Made by a program: the position numbers and the translations under genes | NCBI GenBank assembly: GCA_963970005.1 | Contig: CAXAMN010018813.1 | Coordinates: 1-64,000, forward strand | Reading direction: 5' to 3' | DNA length: 64,000 nucleotides | Source: Durusdinium trenchii | Taxonomy: Eukaryota > Sar > Dinophyceae > Suessiales > Symbiodiniaceae | Shown here: positions 34,700 through 45,600 of the stretch, piece after piece | How the letters are laid out: each line of letters begins with the position of its first letter | Position numbering within the stretch: position 1 is the stretch's first letter | The notes under the pieces: model-generated | What the model was told of the DNA's origin: nothing | Database searches by the model: none | Seen by the model: the letters and a program-made list of their open reading frames with translations, nothing else

Positions 34700-37125
34700 G
34701 CAGGTCACCGCACAGTGAACGCCGGCGAGCTTGTGGGATGTTCACTTGGGAAATATGGCGGTCCCGCAGCAATCGAAGGAACGTCATGAGCTGATGATCA
34801 TTGACCTTCCGAGATACTGTTCTGAAACTCCCCCCTGGATGTAGAATCCATGTCCTGCACGGTTGACACAGGGGGTGCAATGATTAGAAATAAAAAAGCA
34901 GCCTTAAAAAACCACCCTTCGTTCCAAGGTCAATGGAACTATGCGTTACAGTAGGAGGGCCTCCAATTTGCCATTTTGGGATTCCTTGTCTACATGGTCT
35001 ACACATGGTCTACATGTTCCTCTCCAATTGCACATGTCTTTTCCAACATGTGACCCGCATCTGACTCATCGACCTACCACTTCAGCCCCTCCCAAACAGC
35101 CGCAGCGCTCCTGGGAGCCACATCCGCAGATTCCGCCGAGTTCCTGAAGGGCCAGCAGGGGACGCAGGCCCTCGTGGCGGTGGGGTAGTTGGTGATTGCT
35201 ATCCAAGAAGTGCAGAGAAGAGACCATCAGAGAGCCGGAAAAAAAAGAACAAATGGAAAAAGAATGCCCAAGCAAACTGCAGGCTGTGGTTCAATTGGTA
35301 TTTTGGAGTGCCGGTGCTGTTTTCTCTGCCCAGCTTTCTCTGCAGCAAACCACCATGAACTCTGCGGCATCTCTGACTCGGCAATGCATAAGGTTCTCAG
35401 GTGGTCTTTGTGGTCTCTTCGCTTTGGTCCAGTGCAGCTGAAAATGAACTCAGCTACTTAAGGACCTTGAGAAACACTCACCTTCCGAAGTGCACCCCGA
35501 ATTGCGATAGCTTTTTTGTGGTGAGAGTTCCGTGTTGCCACCCACAGAAACTATCACAAGAATGGATTTCAAATGAAGTTTGAGGAGGTTTTATCTTCAG
35601 GTCTCGGATAGGTCTATGGCACAAGGGGTTGCTCCCCAGTCTGAATTCACGTTGCAGTCAGACTGTGTCCGAATTCAAACGTAGGCGCGAGCCCATTGTG
35701 TCCTGCTTGCACGCAGTTCGTGTCAAGATGTGTCAACTGAAAGGAACCTTCAGCACTGCCCACCGTTCCCACACCCGTCCCAGCCAGTCCAAGCACGGCG
35801 AGCTGCCCCGTTCCCACCCAAAAGCTGCCCCCCACTGCTCCCGTCCCAGCCGCACGGTGGGCTTCATCGGCGCGGCGTTCGGCCGGGCCGTCGCGGCCGC
35901 GGCGAAGTCCTTGGTCCTGGAGGGTCGTCGAGGGAGGCCATCGCTCTCATCCATCATCCACCAGATGCATGGAGTTGTCTTTGTTGAGGCGTGCTAGGGA
36001 GCTATGGTACTGTGGACATGGGGGGAAGAACGATATGCCGGATCTGTGATTTTTGCAAATGATTGATGTTCAGGTTCACCTCGCCAAGTTCAAAGGAAAG
36101 GCCCTGCTGGATGATTCCTTTCTTCCCTCACAGTCGAACCCATCAATGTTGCGACAGCTCCAAACACGAAAGACCTCTAGCAAACAAAACACACCGGCAT
36201 TTGAGTCAAGAGGCTCTGCACAAATTATAGTCTCATCGGGCACTTACAAAACTATATATATATATGTATGTGTGTGTGCGTATGTGATATATATATATAT
36301 ATATGTGTATATATATATATATCACTATGTGTGTGTGTGTTTGTGTGTGTGTTTGTGTTTGTGTGCGTTGTTGTTCGTTTCTTTGTGTATATGTGATTTT
36401 TTGGGGTTGAAGGCCTACTATGACAATGTCCGAGTGAGAAAGCCACAGCGGTAAAAGCGATAAAAGCCTTTAGAGCCCATTGCCCATCTTTGTTTTCCGA
36501 GAAACGACGCCGGGATGGATCCGGCTCAGGTAGACCGGCATCGAATTTCGTCTACGTTGGGTATGGGTCATTACCAGAAACAGTGGTGATGATGGTTTGT
36601 AAAGGCCTTTCTCAAAAATTATGGTCAATGATCCTTTACCCACACGTGCTGGTTTACAGGTACACCAATGATTGTTAATAAGGAGAGGATCTTCCCATGA
36701 CCCTGCAACAGCTCTTTCATTGAGGCAGCAAGTTCCACACCAGCCGCAGAGTTACAGCAGGGTCTCGGACATGTTCAAACCATCACATCACCTCACCCAT
36801 CTCATCACCACGTATCCCCCCGGTTGCGTGCCAAGCACATTCAAGCGCTGCTGTTCCCTCAAATGATCGCCCAAAAGGTGGCCACCGCTTCGCGACCAAT
36901 TCGCTCCTCCCGCGGGTCCACTTCACCGGAGGTTTGGAGCTCGTAGCACCCCAACAGCTGGGCGCGCGCCGAGCGGCAGTGGGACTGCGGGGGTGTCAAA
37001 TCCAGAAGTGGGGATGGGGTTGGAAGATGGGCCGGGCTTCAGCTGGATTTGATCTACCTGAAGGCAAATCACTGGATGGTTGCGCTGAGAATCGCAAGTG
37101 TCAGGCTGACACGCAACCCACTTGT
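34700..37125. other. spacer with G/C-rich coding-like island
   Basis: 35745-35945 is very G/C-rich at third positions in both a minus frame (RTKDFAAAATARPNAAPMKP) and a plus frame (VGFIGAAFGRAVAAAAKSLV), so one strand probably codes, but I cannot decide which. The minus choice would fit the channel N-terminus. A minus frame at 34705-34855 (LRLLRDRHISQVNIPQARRR) could be another upstream channel exon, but its donor phase does not fit the S1 exon. Nothing else seen. Confidence 0.35.
36250..36395. repeat. TA/TG microsatellite
   Basis: TATATATATATGTATGTG, ATATATATATATATGTGT, then TGTGTGTGTGTTTGTGTG. Confidence 0.9.
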
Positions 37126-37129
37126 TGAT

Positions 37130-37700
37130 CTAAAACGATGATGACATCCATGCACGGCCCTCACCCCAGGCATCGCCCAGGCACTCGTGGCACGTCAATT
37201 CCACCACCGTTGCCGAGACCTCCTCCTCCGTGGCGGCAGGAGGCTTCACCCCTTGCCTGGCGGGACACATGCAGCGCGGCACCAGACATGGGGAGGCGCC
37301 AGGCATCCCGCAACTGGCTCGAATCAAAAAGGACTCCTGCCGCCCAGTCACCATCCAAGCAAGGTCTTCAAGGACTTCTCTCTCCTGCGGCAAGGGGCAG
37401 GCAAGGGGCCTTTACACTGTACACCAAAGAAACAAATGAAATGAAATACACATGAAATCTTGATCTGCGCTTTCATCCCAACTGTCTTCAAGCGTGTCCC
37501 AAAAAGCCAAGGACACTCACCATACATGTGGCCCACAGCACCCCAGCCCGCTCGCGAGCTTCGGTCTCCTGTTTTTGATCGTGGAGCGCCGGGAGTTCCG
37601 CCGGGCGCCTGAGTCCTCCATGTGCCGGGTCCTGCAGCGGAGGGTGAGGGAGAAGCGGCGAGCGATGTGCCATGTGTTTCCTCGGTTCTCTGCAATCAGC
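37130..37700 (-). CDS. unknown protein, last two exons
   Basis: Two exons join in phase 0 by a GT-AG intron (37520-37386): about 37700-37521 (PAELPALHDQKQETEARERA, GVLWATCM) and 37385-37130, ending in TAG (EREVLEDLAWMVTGRQESFL, IRASCGMPGASPCLVPRCMC, then ELTCHECLGDAWGEGRAWMS). The tail is cysteine-rich (CxxxxxxxPCxxxxCxC and CHEC), possibly a metal-binding end, but matches no domain I recognise. Codon bias supports both exons. Start not found. Confidence 0.5.
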
Positions 37701-38189
37701 CGGCGACCTGCATTCACCTGGTATATCTTGCTTCAGCCACGTGCCCCGACCATCAAGGGCCTCGCAGGAGAAATACTATTCCTCGGTGACTGTTTTCAGC
37801 TTTACACTTTGGGGGCGGAAGATGTGATCTTTGGCACTCAAGCCACGACATCCAGTCAATGACATCCTTTTGGAAACAGTGGAGGGGTTCATTTACCTAA
37901 CCTATTGAAATTCATTCTTCCGGAAACGCAACTCTTGGCCAAAAAGAATATTTATGTTCGCGAATCTTTCGCAAACTCCATGTTTAACTTTCGCGGGAGG
38001 TATGTGATGGCATATGCTGCTACAAGTTTTCTTTGTTTGGCTGCATCCACAGACCTATCTGTCGCAGATCTTTCGCAAAAAAATTGCCAGCATAGACTCC
38101 AAACTTCTTAGTCGGCAAGAACTGTTGTTGTGGCGGTTGGCGGCCACACCCGCAGAGATGAGGGAAGGAAAACGGCACGCACACACCAA

Positions 38190-38960
38190 GAGGACAAAAG
38201 AAGGACAAGCTGTGACCGGACAACGCGGAGAACAGGACAACATGAGGAGAGCACGCCAAGACGAGGAGAACACGAGGAGAAGAGGAAGAGAGGACAAGAG
38301 AAACACAAGAAGAAGACGGGAGGAGTGCGACCGGAGATCGGCTGGCAGCCGCGGCCAATGAACATCTAAAGAAGGAAAACAAGAAGGCAATACAAGACCA
38401 TGAGGAGGACAATGCCAAAAAAATTGTCACAAGAGGAGAAAAGGACCTAGGAGGACATCCGGACAGGCCCCAACCGACGTGGCCTGATACTGTGGCCAGC
38501 TTCTTCTTTCCTACCGGAGCCCCGCAAGAAGAGGAGAACAGGAGGACAAGGAGAGGACATCGGCTTCTGCGATTGCTTTCTGGAGTTGTCGCACGCTGTC
38601 ATGTTTGCATGCTGACAGGCTGCCACGTGGCCATGCTGCAGTACTGCGGTCTTCGTGCTTGCCAGCTGGCGCTTCACAAGGCACTTTGGAGCGGTGCTTC
38701 GCGCACGCACGCTGTCATGGTGTCATGATGTGTCATGACTACATGCTCCCATCTGGACACCGGCAGAAGGACAACAAGGGGACAACAGGAGGACAACAGG
38801 AGGACAAGAGGAGGGCAACGGGGCGACAAGAAGAAGACAAGAGGATGAAAAATAGACCCGGCCAAGCTGCACACTAGAAGAGGACAACAGGCGGACAAAA
38901 GCACAGGACACAGGAGGACAACGCCCGGAATTTCACCAGCGCAGCCAGAGACTGTGGCCA
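38190..38960. repeat. purine-biased GGACAA/AGGA repeat region
   Basis: 38190-38440 and 38755-38930 are nearly pyrimidine-poor on the plus strand, built of AGGACAACA, GAGGACAAGA and AGAAGA words. Each is followed by the same TGTGGCCAGCTTCTT motif (38491-38510 and 38948-38968), so the cassette of about 450 bp is duplicated. The long frames over it are compositional artefacts. Confidence 0.7.
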
Positions 38961-39474
38961 GCTTCTTTTCTCCTAGGAGAGAACCCCAACAGCAAAACGG
39001 TTTGGGATGAATCTTTACTTTCGTGAACTCAATCAACTCTCACGAACATCATAAGAGGCTCTTAATGAACCTAGGCCAGTACCTAAGCCTTTCGTCGTCC
39101 TTTGCATCAACTGCCTGCCATATAAGATTCAAGGCTTGCAGCTCAATTCCATAAGATGGAAACTTCATGAAACATCCAGACAATCCAGCCCTGCAAACAC
39201 CTTTGATGGCCCTATGACACATGTGGGTCAATGCGGAAACGCAAGCTCTTGCATGCCCCTTACAGGTCCGGACGATCGCATCAGACTGACTTCGTCAGTG
39301 TAGCATCGTCCGTCTCAAGGCCATCAAGTTTCCTACAGTTACACTGTTCTGCAGTGTGTGATCGAAAAGGGCACATGCACATGCAAAAGAAATCAAAGGT
39401 CTGCAAACGCACCTTCGTGTTTTGCACCTCCACGGGCAACACGAGCAATGTTTGCAAACTCTGTTTCAGGCTAG

Positions 39475-40854
39475 CTAGCACCCCCTCCGGTCCGCGTCCA
39501 AGAGAAAGGGTCTTCCACGGTCTGTGTTGGCAGCATCGGACCTAGTCAAACCCGGAGGGCTCTGCACCGTCCGCATGGGAAGCGATGGGGAAGCCACAGG
39601 GGGCGCTCTGCACGCAATTGACCCACCATCCTTTGCCTTCGCCGCTCGTATCACCGGTCGACTGGGGGCACATCGGTCAGGGATTATCGGATAGACATGC
39701 TGCACTGAAGGGCAGCACGCATATCATAGAATTCTATAAGGATGTCTCGACCGCAGCTGGAAAGGCCTGCAATCTCACCAAACCTCTCAAAGCCTCTCTC
39801 GTGCTGCGGAAGACTTGCAAACTTGGAGATCGACAACCTCACCGTGCGGAAGTCATTCATCCCTTCCCGGGCAGGCCAACCAAAGGGTTTTACGTGCTTC
39901 AGGACCTGCTGGGCCACCCGCACATCGTAAAAGGTCACAAGAACCAGTTTCGTACAGGGTGCGAAGGACACGTCCAACCGGGCCACATCATAGTCCTTAA
40001 AGAGCTCCGCAGCCTCTGCAAAGGTTGTTGGGCACTTATCTGGGTGAAACTGAATTGTCAGCGTGTTTGAAACCTGTGGGCAGGGCGCAAAGCTGGCCAT
40101 GGCTCGTCTCCTTTCCACCACAGCTCACCGGGGAACGTGATGTCGACACGTTGGCCCCAAAAATACGCGCAGTCTTGAGCCAAACACACAGTCAAGCGGT
40201 GGGCAACATGTACGCAGCAAAATATCGTCGGCTATCCTCCCTGCGGCTTCCGGCACTAGATTCATTGAGATTCGTTTCTCACGGATCACTTCGGGAATGA
40301 AAACAAGACTCACCCCGATGTGTGTTCCACCGTTGTGCACTCAGGGGTGTTCCCATTAGATCCACCAACCAATCGTCACATCGTCAAAGGCCATCTATGC
40401 ATCCAATCATCTATAAAATTGCGGTGTCACTGGCCAGGAAGGCAAAAGTTGGTCGACAAAGACTGGTCACTTGGAACATCTTGATCATCTTGGAACTTCG
40501 TCCGCCGACAATCAGGTCCATGTGAAACATTCTCGACTTGGGAGCCTGTGTACTCTTGGGGATACCTGGATGGTGTGCTGAAGAGTGTCCTCCTCACAAT
40601 CCAGCGGCCACCCCAAAAACAACCTCCTGCTCAGCGTAAGGGTTCTTCTTCCGGGTTGGCACTCTTCCAAACCTCCAAACCTTTTACACCTCTTGATCTC
40701 CCAACCATCCGGACGTCTCCATCGACCTGTCCCCGACGTCGCCCGTCCTGGGCGACACCGATTGCAAAGAGGGGTCGGTCAGTGGCGGCACGCTGGACTC
40801 ACGCCGCAGGAACTCCTCCTCCTCGGCCCCTGCGGCCGGTGGCACAAACATGGG
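39475..40854 (-). CDS. RRM protein, Mei2-like (partial)
   Basis: Probable RNA-binding protein. The main exon 40073-39704 starts at a CCCACAG acceptor and encodes two RRM-like halves: TLTIQFHPDKCPTTFAEAAE with TKLVLVTFYDVRVAQQVLKH, and FERFGEIAGLSSCGRDILIE with FYDMRAALQ. The paired VTFYDVRxA and IEFYDMRAA strands are typical of Mei2-type tandem RRMs. A GC donor (GCAGCATG) probably ends it. An upstream exon 40854-40690 (EEEEFLRRESSVPPLTDPSL, donor GTGTAAAAG) is acidic and disordered and fits as the linker before the RRMs. A downstream island near 39480-39545 (TRSDAANTDRGRPFLLDADR) may continue it. The C-terminal Mei2 RRM3 was not found. Domain call is by pattern only. Confidence 0.55.
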
Positions 40855-41689
40855 CTCGTGGAGAGGCCAACATCGGTGTCTTTTGCGGCATAAGAGGCAC
40901 CGTATTGATCTTATGTTGACCGGGTGCGCCGCACCACCGGAAAGTCCCGAAAATCAACGGCGGAAGCAAAACGAGTGAGGAGACGAACGAGTCACCCAAA
41001 ACTAAAAAAGAAGCCAAGTCTCGACCTTCCTCACGCAGAAAAAGAACCAGTGTCGGCGTTTGTGAGAGTTTTTCCAGGCGTTTGGTCAACTCTTCTGCCT
41101 CTCAAGCGCGCGATATCAGCCTGGTAGCCTCAAGAAAGAGTGGCTGTGATGAAGAAAACCGCTGTGGGCAGCCATGGGAATGCGTGAAACGAAAGGGGAA
41201 CCTCCACAACCGCGGTCCGTCACAACGAGTGCTGGAAGCGGACCTGCACAAATGTTCCAAAGCTTCGCCCTGTGACTACGCAAGGGGATGAAGTGGACTC
41301 AGTAGACCATTAGTGCAAGGGATGCCTTCTGACAGTGAACTTCTACCGCCAATTTATAACTGGTTCTGGATCGCCACGATTCCTACAAAAGATTTGGCCC
41401 TGGTCCAAGGTGCGTATTGCCTGTCTGGTTGTAAATGAGGGGTGAAACACTCTGACAAATGACACCTTGGCAAATCCAGTTGCAGCAGTATGCAAGGCGC
41501 AAATTACCCCCCAAAATGAACCTCCTGACAGCAGCAGCTGTCCTATTGCCTCGCTTGTGGTGCTCATGACCAAGATGAGACCAACCTAATGTGATGCTTC
41601 CGACTTTCATGTTGATTCATCACAGATTGGAACCTTGAGCGGCATCCAGTTTTGATCTTCTCCAGAATGATGAGGGCCACTGGCCACAC

Positions 41690-41790
41690 GCAGACACACA
41701 CTCACTCCCTCACTCCCTTGCTCGCTCTCTCACTCCCTTGCTCGCTCTCTCACTCCCTCCCTCCCTCCCTCCCTCCCTCCCTCCCTCGCT
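41690..41790 (+). repeat. CTCCCT microsatellite
   Basis: Three units of CTCACTCCCTTGCTCGCTCT followed by (CCCT)n to about 41787. Confidence 0.9.
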
Positions 41791-41799
41791 CATATATGA

Positions 41800-42660
41800 A
41801 TGTACTGTACTTACACTTTGGTGGACACTAGTCATCATCTGCAAAGGCCCCTTGGGCTCCGAACATTTCGCCAACTGCCGGTGGAGCTCCCAAAAATCTC
41901 CTCAGCCACTCAATTGCACAGGCCCAACTGTGAGAAGACCCGGTGAAAAACGGGACATCTTGAACGAAACCCACGCCACCAAGGGCGGCCGTTAGAAGCA
42001 GCCAAGATGGACGCCAGTGGCTCTTTGGTCTCTAGCCATCCACCACACCCTGAGGCTCCATCCACCACAGCCTTCAAAGAGCTCGCTTTGCAAAGGGGTA
42101 TCTTCAACATGCTCTTTCGCCCTTTGTTCGTCACCTCTATGTTTACCCACCCCAATGTCACGCCCCCTTCCTTTCCGCGCCTGCCGGGTGAAGCTCCGGC
42201 ACATCCATCAACTCGCCCTCCATGGCTCGAAAAGGGTGTGTCTTCACTCACCGGAGGAACTTGAGCCCAGGCCATGGGCGAAAAGCTGAGGTTGAAACCG
42301 CGAGCTTCGCGGCGGGGGCATGCACCGAACAAGGCATGCTTTGCGGCCGGGCCAGATTCTATTTTTGATTGCCAGGGTGGCCAATTCTCTTTCCAAGACT
42401 CACTGATGCCTTGGAGTTGTGAAATTTCAACATCCTTCAACTCTCAGGACATCCTTCAGTATCGCCGCGAAGCTAGGAGCTTCAGCAAGTCACCTCTTGT
42501 CATTGGGATCAGTTGAAACCCAAGAGATTAAAAGCTTCACCTTCTCAACAAATCATCGAAATTGAAATGCTTGAGCTCAACCATTGAAACGCAGCACCTC
42601 TACACCCATCCAATCTTTCGCGTCCCTTTTCGAGCCAGTGAAGGTAGCAAAACACGCTCC
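41800..42660. other. spacer with coding-like minus frame
   Basis: A minus frame at 41910-42440 is open for 176 codons; the part reading VNIEVTNKGRKSMLKIPLCK could be an exon, but codon bias is weak and no splice partner was found. Confidence 0.3.
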
Positions 42661-42664
42661 CGGC

Positions 42665-45600
42665 TCAGGCGAAGATGGAGCTGGCGTCCGGGTCGTCGGG
42701 GGCGGACGTCATGGATGGTCCACTTTTGTCGGAGATCCCTGACGTTTGACGATGGAAAATCCATCCCATTGGTCCATCAACTGTGCGGATGTGGGAGCAA
42801 CTGCAGTCGTGTTTTCGAAGGCTGGTTGGGATGTCCATTCTTCAAGGCCCTTCAGTCACCAATCAAAATTTGAAGACCTTCGAATTCCCGTCCTTTGCTG
42901 TTTAAAGGCACATGCATATAGGGCCAGAACTGAGACGGGACAGGACACTGAACAGCTGCGATGAGGGCTGTGAAAAGAGAAAAGTATAGGCCATGCGAAA
43001 TCAGGTTGACCACAGGCACCTTAGTTTTTCTCAAAAACTCCTGAACCTCCACGACAAAATCAACAAACAAGTCCCTGACAGTGTCTCTCATCTCCAAACT
43101 TCACTCCCAAGTTCTCTATCACCTTCCTCCAACCCGAGATCATCTCAGCAGCGCATCCGCATGGCACCCAAAGAGCCTCGGAACCCTCGGAACCCTCGGA
43201 AAGACTCCCGGGCTCAGCCCCCCCCCTAGGCTTGAAAACCACCTCTTTTTCGGATTTGGCCTGAAAACCGGCACGACCAAACCCAACTCATGTTTCAACG
43301 GGCCTCTGCGCCGCGCGGCGGCACAGCTCTTCGAAGAGCTCCACCGAGGCACCACCCGCCGCCTGGGCCCAGCGACCGAACACCCAGCGGCGGCGCCCAG
43401 CGGCTCCGGGGGAACGGCTCCAGAGAAGCGAAACGGAGCCGTTCTCCGTTGTCGGAGATGGATCGATTGTCTGGCCTGCTTCGATTCGCGGATCGGTTTC
43501 ATTTTGAAACCCTGTCTTGTGATCCGAAAGGGCAGGTGGGACACGTGGCTCAAAAAGGAGCGTGGAATCCTTTTTGTCAGTTCCAAACCCGTGCCCGTCC
43601 TGTGAAGGACGGAAGTCTTGCAACTGTAAACATCTTGCTACTTCGGCGTATTGTCTGCAATCCACCAAGTCATCTACCAGTCATGGTCCACTGCTCTCAA
43701 ACGAGTCCCATTCCAACCCGTCGGCCTCCACCGCATCGACCGCGGCCAGGAACGCCGAGGGCCCTGGATCGCCATGTTGGCTGCCTTCGCCGACGGATGG
43801 GGGCCACACGACAAGTGCCGGATCACCAAAACGGGATTATATCCGTCGGGTGGCGGACACACCAATGACTTGTCTACATTGGAATCGACGATGATGGCCT
43901 GTGTTGTTCGCAATTCCTTTGTCTTCCCTTGTTCCATTGAATTGTCGAGCCAAACCTTTGGGCGTTCTCATTTCTCATGGTAGACGGACGCCACAAAGCA
44001 CCCCAGAAGCTCCACAGTTGCCATGGCTTTCCCCAGCTGGTTGATGCCCCGACGTTTTCTCGGTCGATCTGGGTGCCCCGAGCATTCCGCCAGGACCCAG
44101 AGGGCCAAGTCCCAGGAATTCTGAGTGGCACAGGCGCGGATCGCTTGTGGCGCCACCTGGCAACATCAGACAGGAAGCGGAGCGCGTTCGCGATGGCCTC
44201 CAACCTACTAGCGATGGCCTCCAACCTGCTAGCGATCANNNNNNNNNNNNNNNNNNNNNNNNNNNNNNNNNNNNNNNNNNNNNNNNNNNNNNNNNNNNNN
44301 NNNNNNNNNNNNNNNNNNNNNNNNNNNNNNNNNNNNNNNNNNNNNNNNNNNNNNNNNNNNNNNNNNNNNNNNNNNNNNNNNNNNNNNNNNNNNNNNNNNN
44401 NNNNNNNNNNNNNNNNNNNNNNNNNNNNNNNNNNNNNNNNNNNNNNNNNNNNNNNNNNNNNNNNNNNNNNNNNNNNNNNNNNNNNNNNNNNNNNNNNNNN
44501 NNNNNNNNNNNNNNNNNNNNNNNNNNNNNNNNNNNNNNNNNNNNNNNNNNNNNNNNNNNNNNNNNNNNNNNNNNNNNNNNNNNNNNNNNNNNNNNNNNNN
44601 NNNNNNNNNNNNNNNNNNNNNNNNNNNNNNNNNNNNNNNNNNNNNNNNNNNNNNNNNNNNNNNNNNNNNNNNNNNNNNNNNNNNNNNNNNNNNNNNNNNN
44701 NNNNNNNNNNNNNNNNNNNNNNNNNNNNNNNNNNNNNNNNNNNNNNNNNNNNNNNNNNNNNNNNNNNNNNNNNNNNNNNNNNNNNNNNNNNNNNNNNNNN
44801 NNNNNNNNNNNNNNNNNNNNNNNNNNNNNNNNNNNNNNNNNNNNNNNNNNNNNNNNNNNNNNNNNNNNNNNNNNNNNNNNNNNNNNNNNNNNNNNNNNNN
44901 NNNNNNNNNNNNNNCTAGCGATGGCCTCCAACCTAGTTACTAGCAAGGGCCTCCAACCTACAAGCAATGGCGGCCTCCAACCTACTAGCGATGGCCTCCA
45001 ACCTAGTTACTAGTGATGGCCTCCAACCTACTAGCGATGGCCTCCAACCTAGTTACTAGTGATGGCCTCCAACCTGCTAGCGATGGCCGGCAACCTAATA
45101 GCGATGGCCTCCAACTCACTAGCGATGGCAAAGGTCTGGTCTAGCGGCAAAAACCCGAAGATCTGCTGCATCTCCCCGCCGCTCCACGTGGAACGCAGTC
45201 CGGAAACCCCACCAGCGGGGATGTGAAGGAGTCCAAGGCATTTGAGTGTCGCCTTGGGAGCGCCGCGAAGGCGAAACTGGTCGTGGAATCTGTGAAGAAC
45301 ATGAGGCGTTCTGTTTGGAAGCCAGCTGTTGGTTCAGATGTTGATTCATTGGAAGGGAAGTTCTCCGTTGCGCACGATGTTTGTTTCGTAGAGGGCCTCA
45401 ATGCTGCGGGATTATAGATAGTTGCGGCAATGAGCTGGATTTTGACCAGCTTTCTGGCTCGCTGCCGCTGGGAATGCCAGGTCGAAACAGCTTGGTGCCT
45501 CAACATCGACTGCTTGCCTTCTTTGTAGATCTTTGTCTTTGAACCCTGTCTTGGGTGCGTTGGGAGCCCTTTCTTTCTCTCAGAGCCGAGCAGCAACAGC

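Noticed and set aside
36250-36330. TATA-like promoter
   Set aside because: It is part of a TA/TG microsatellite, and dinoflagellates generally lack TATA boxes.
43977-45013. Open frames of 240-310 codons across the N run
   Set aside because: They consist of unknown residues from the assembly gap; no coding evidence.
44915-45130. CRISPR-like array of short repeats
   Set aside because: Units are contiguous and degenerate with no unique spacers, and the genome is eukaryotic. It is a minisatellite.
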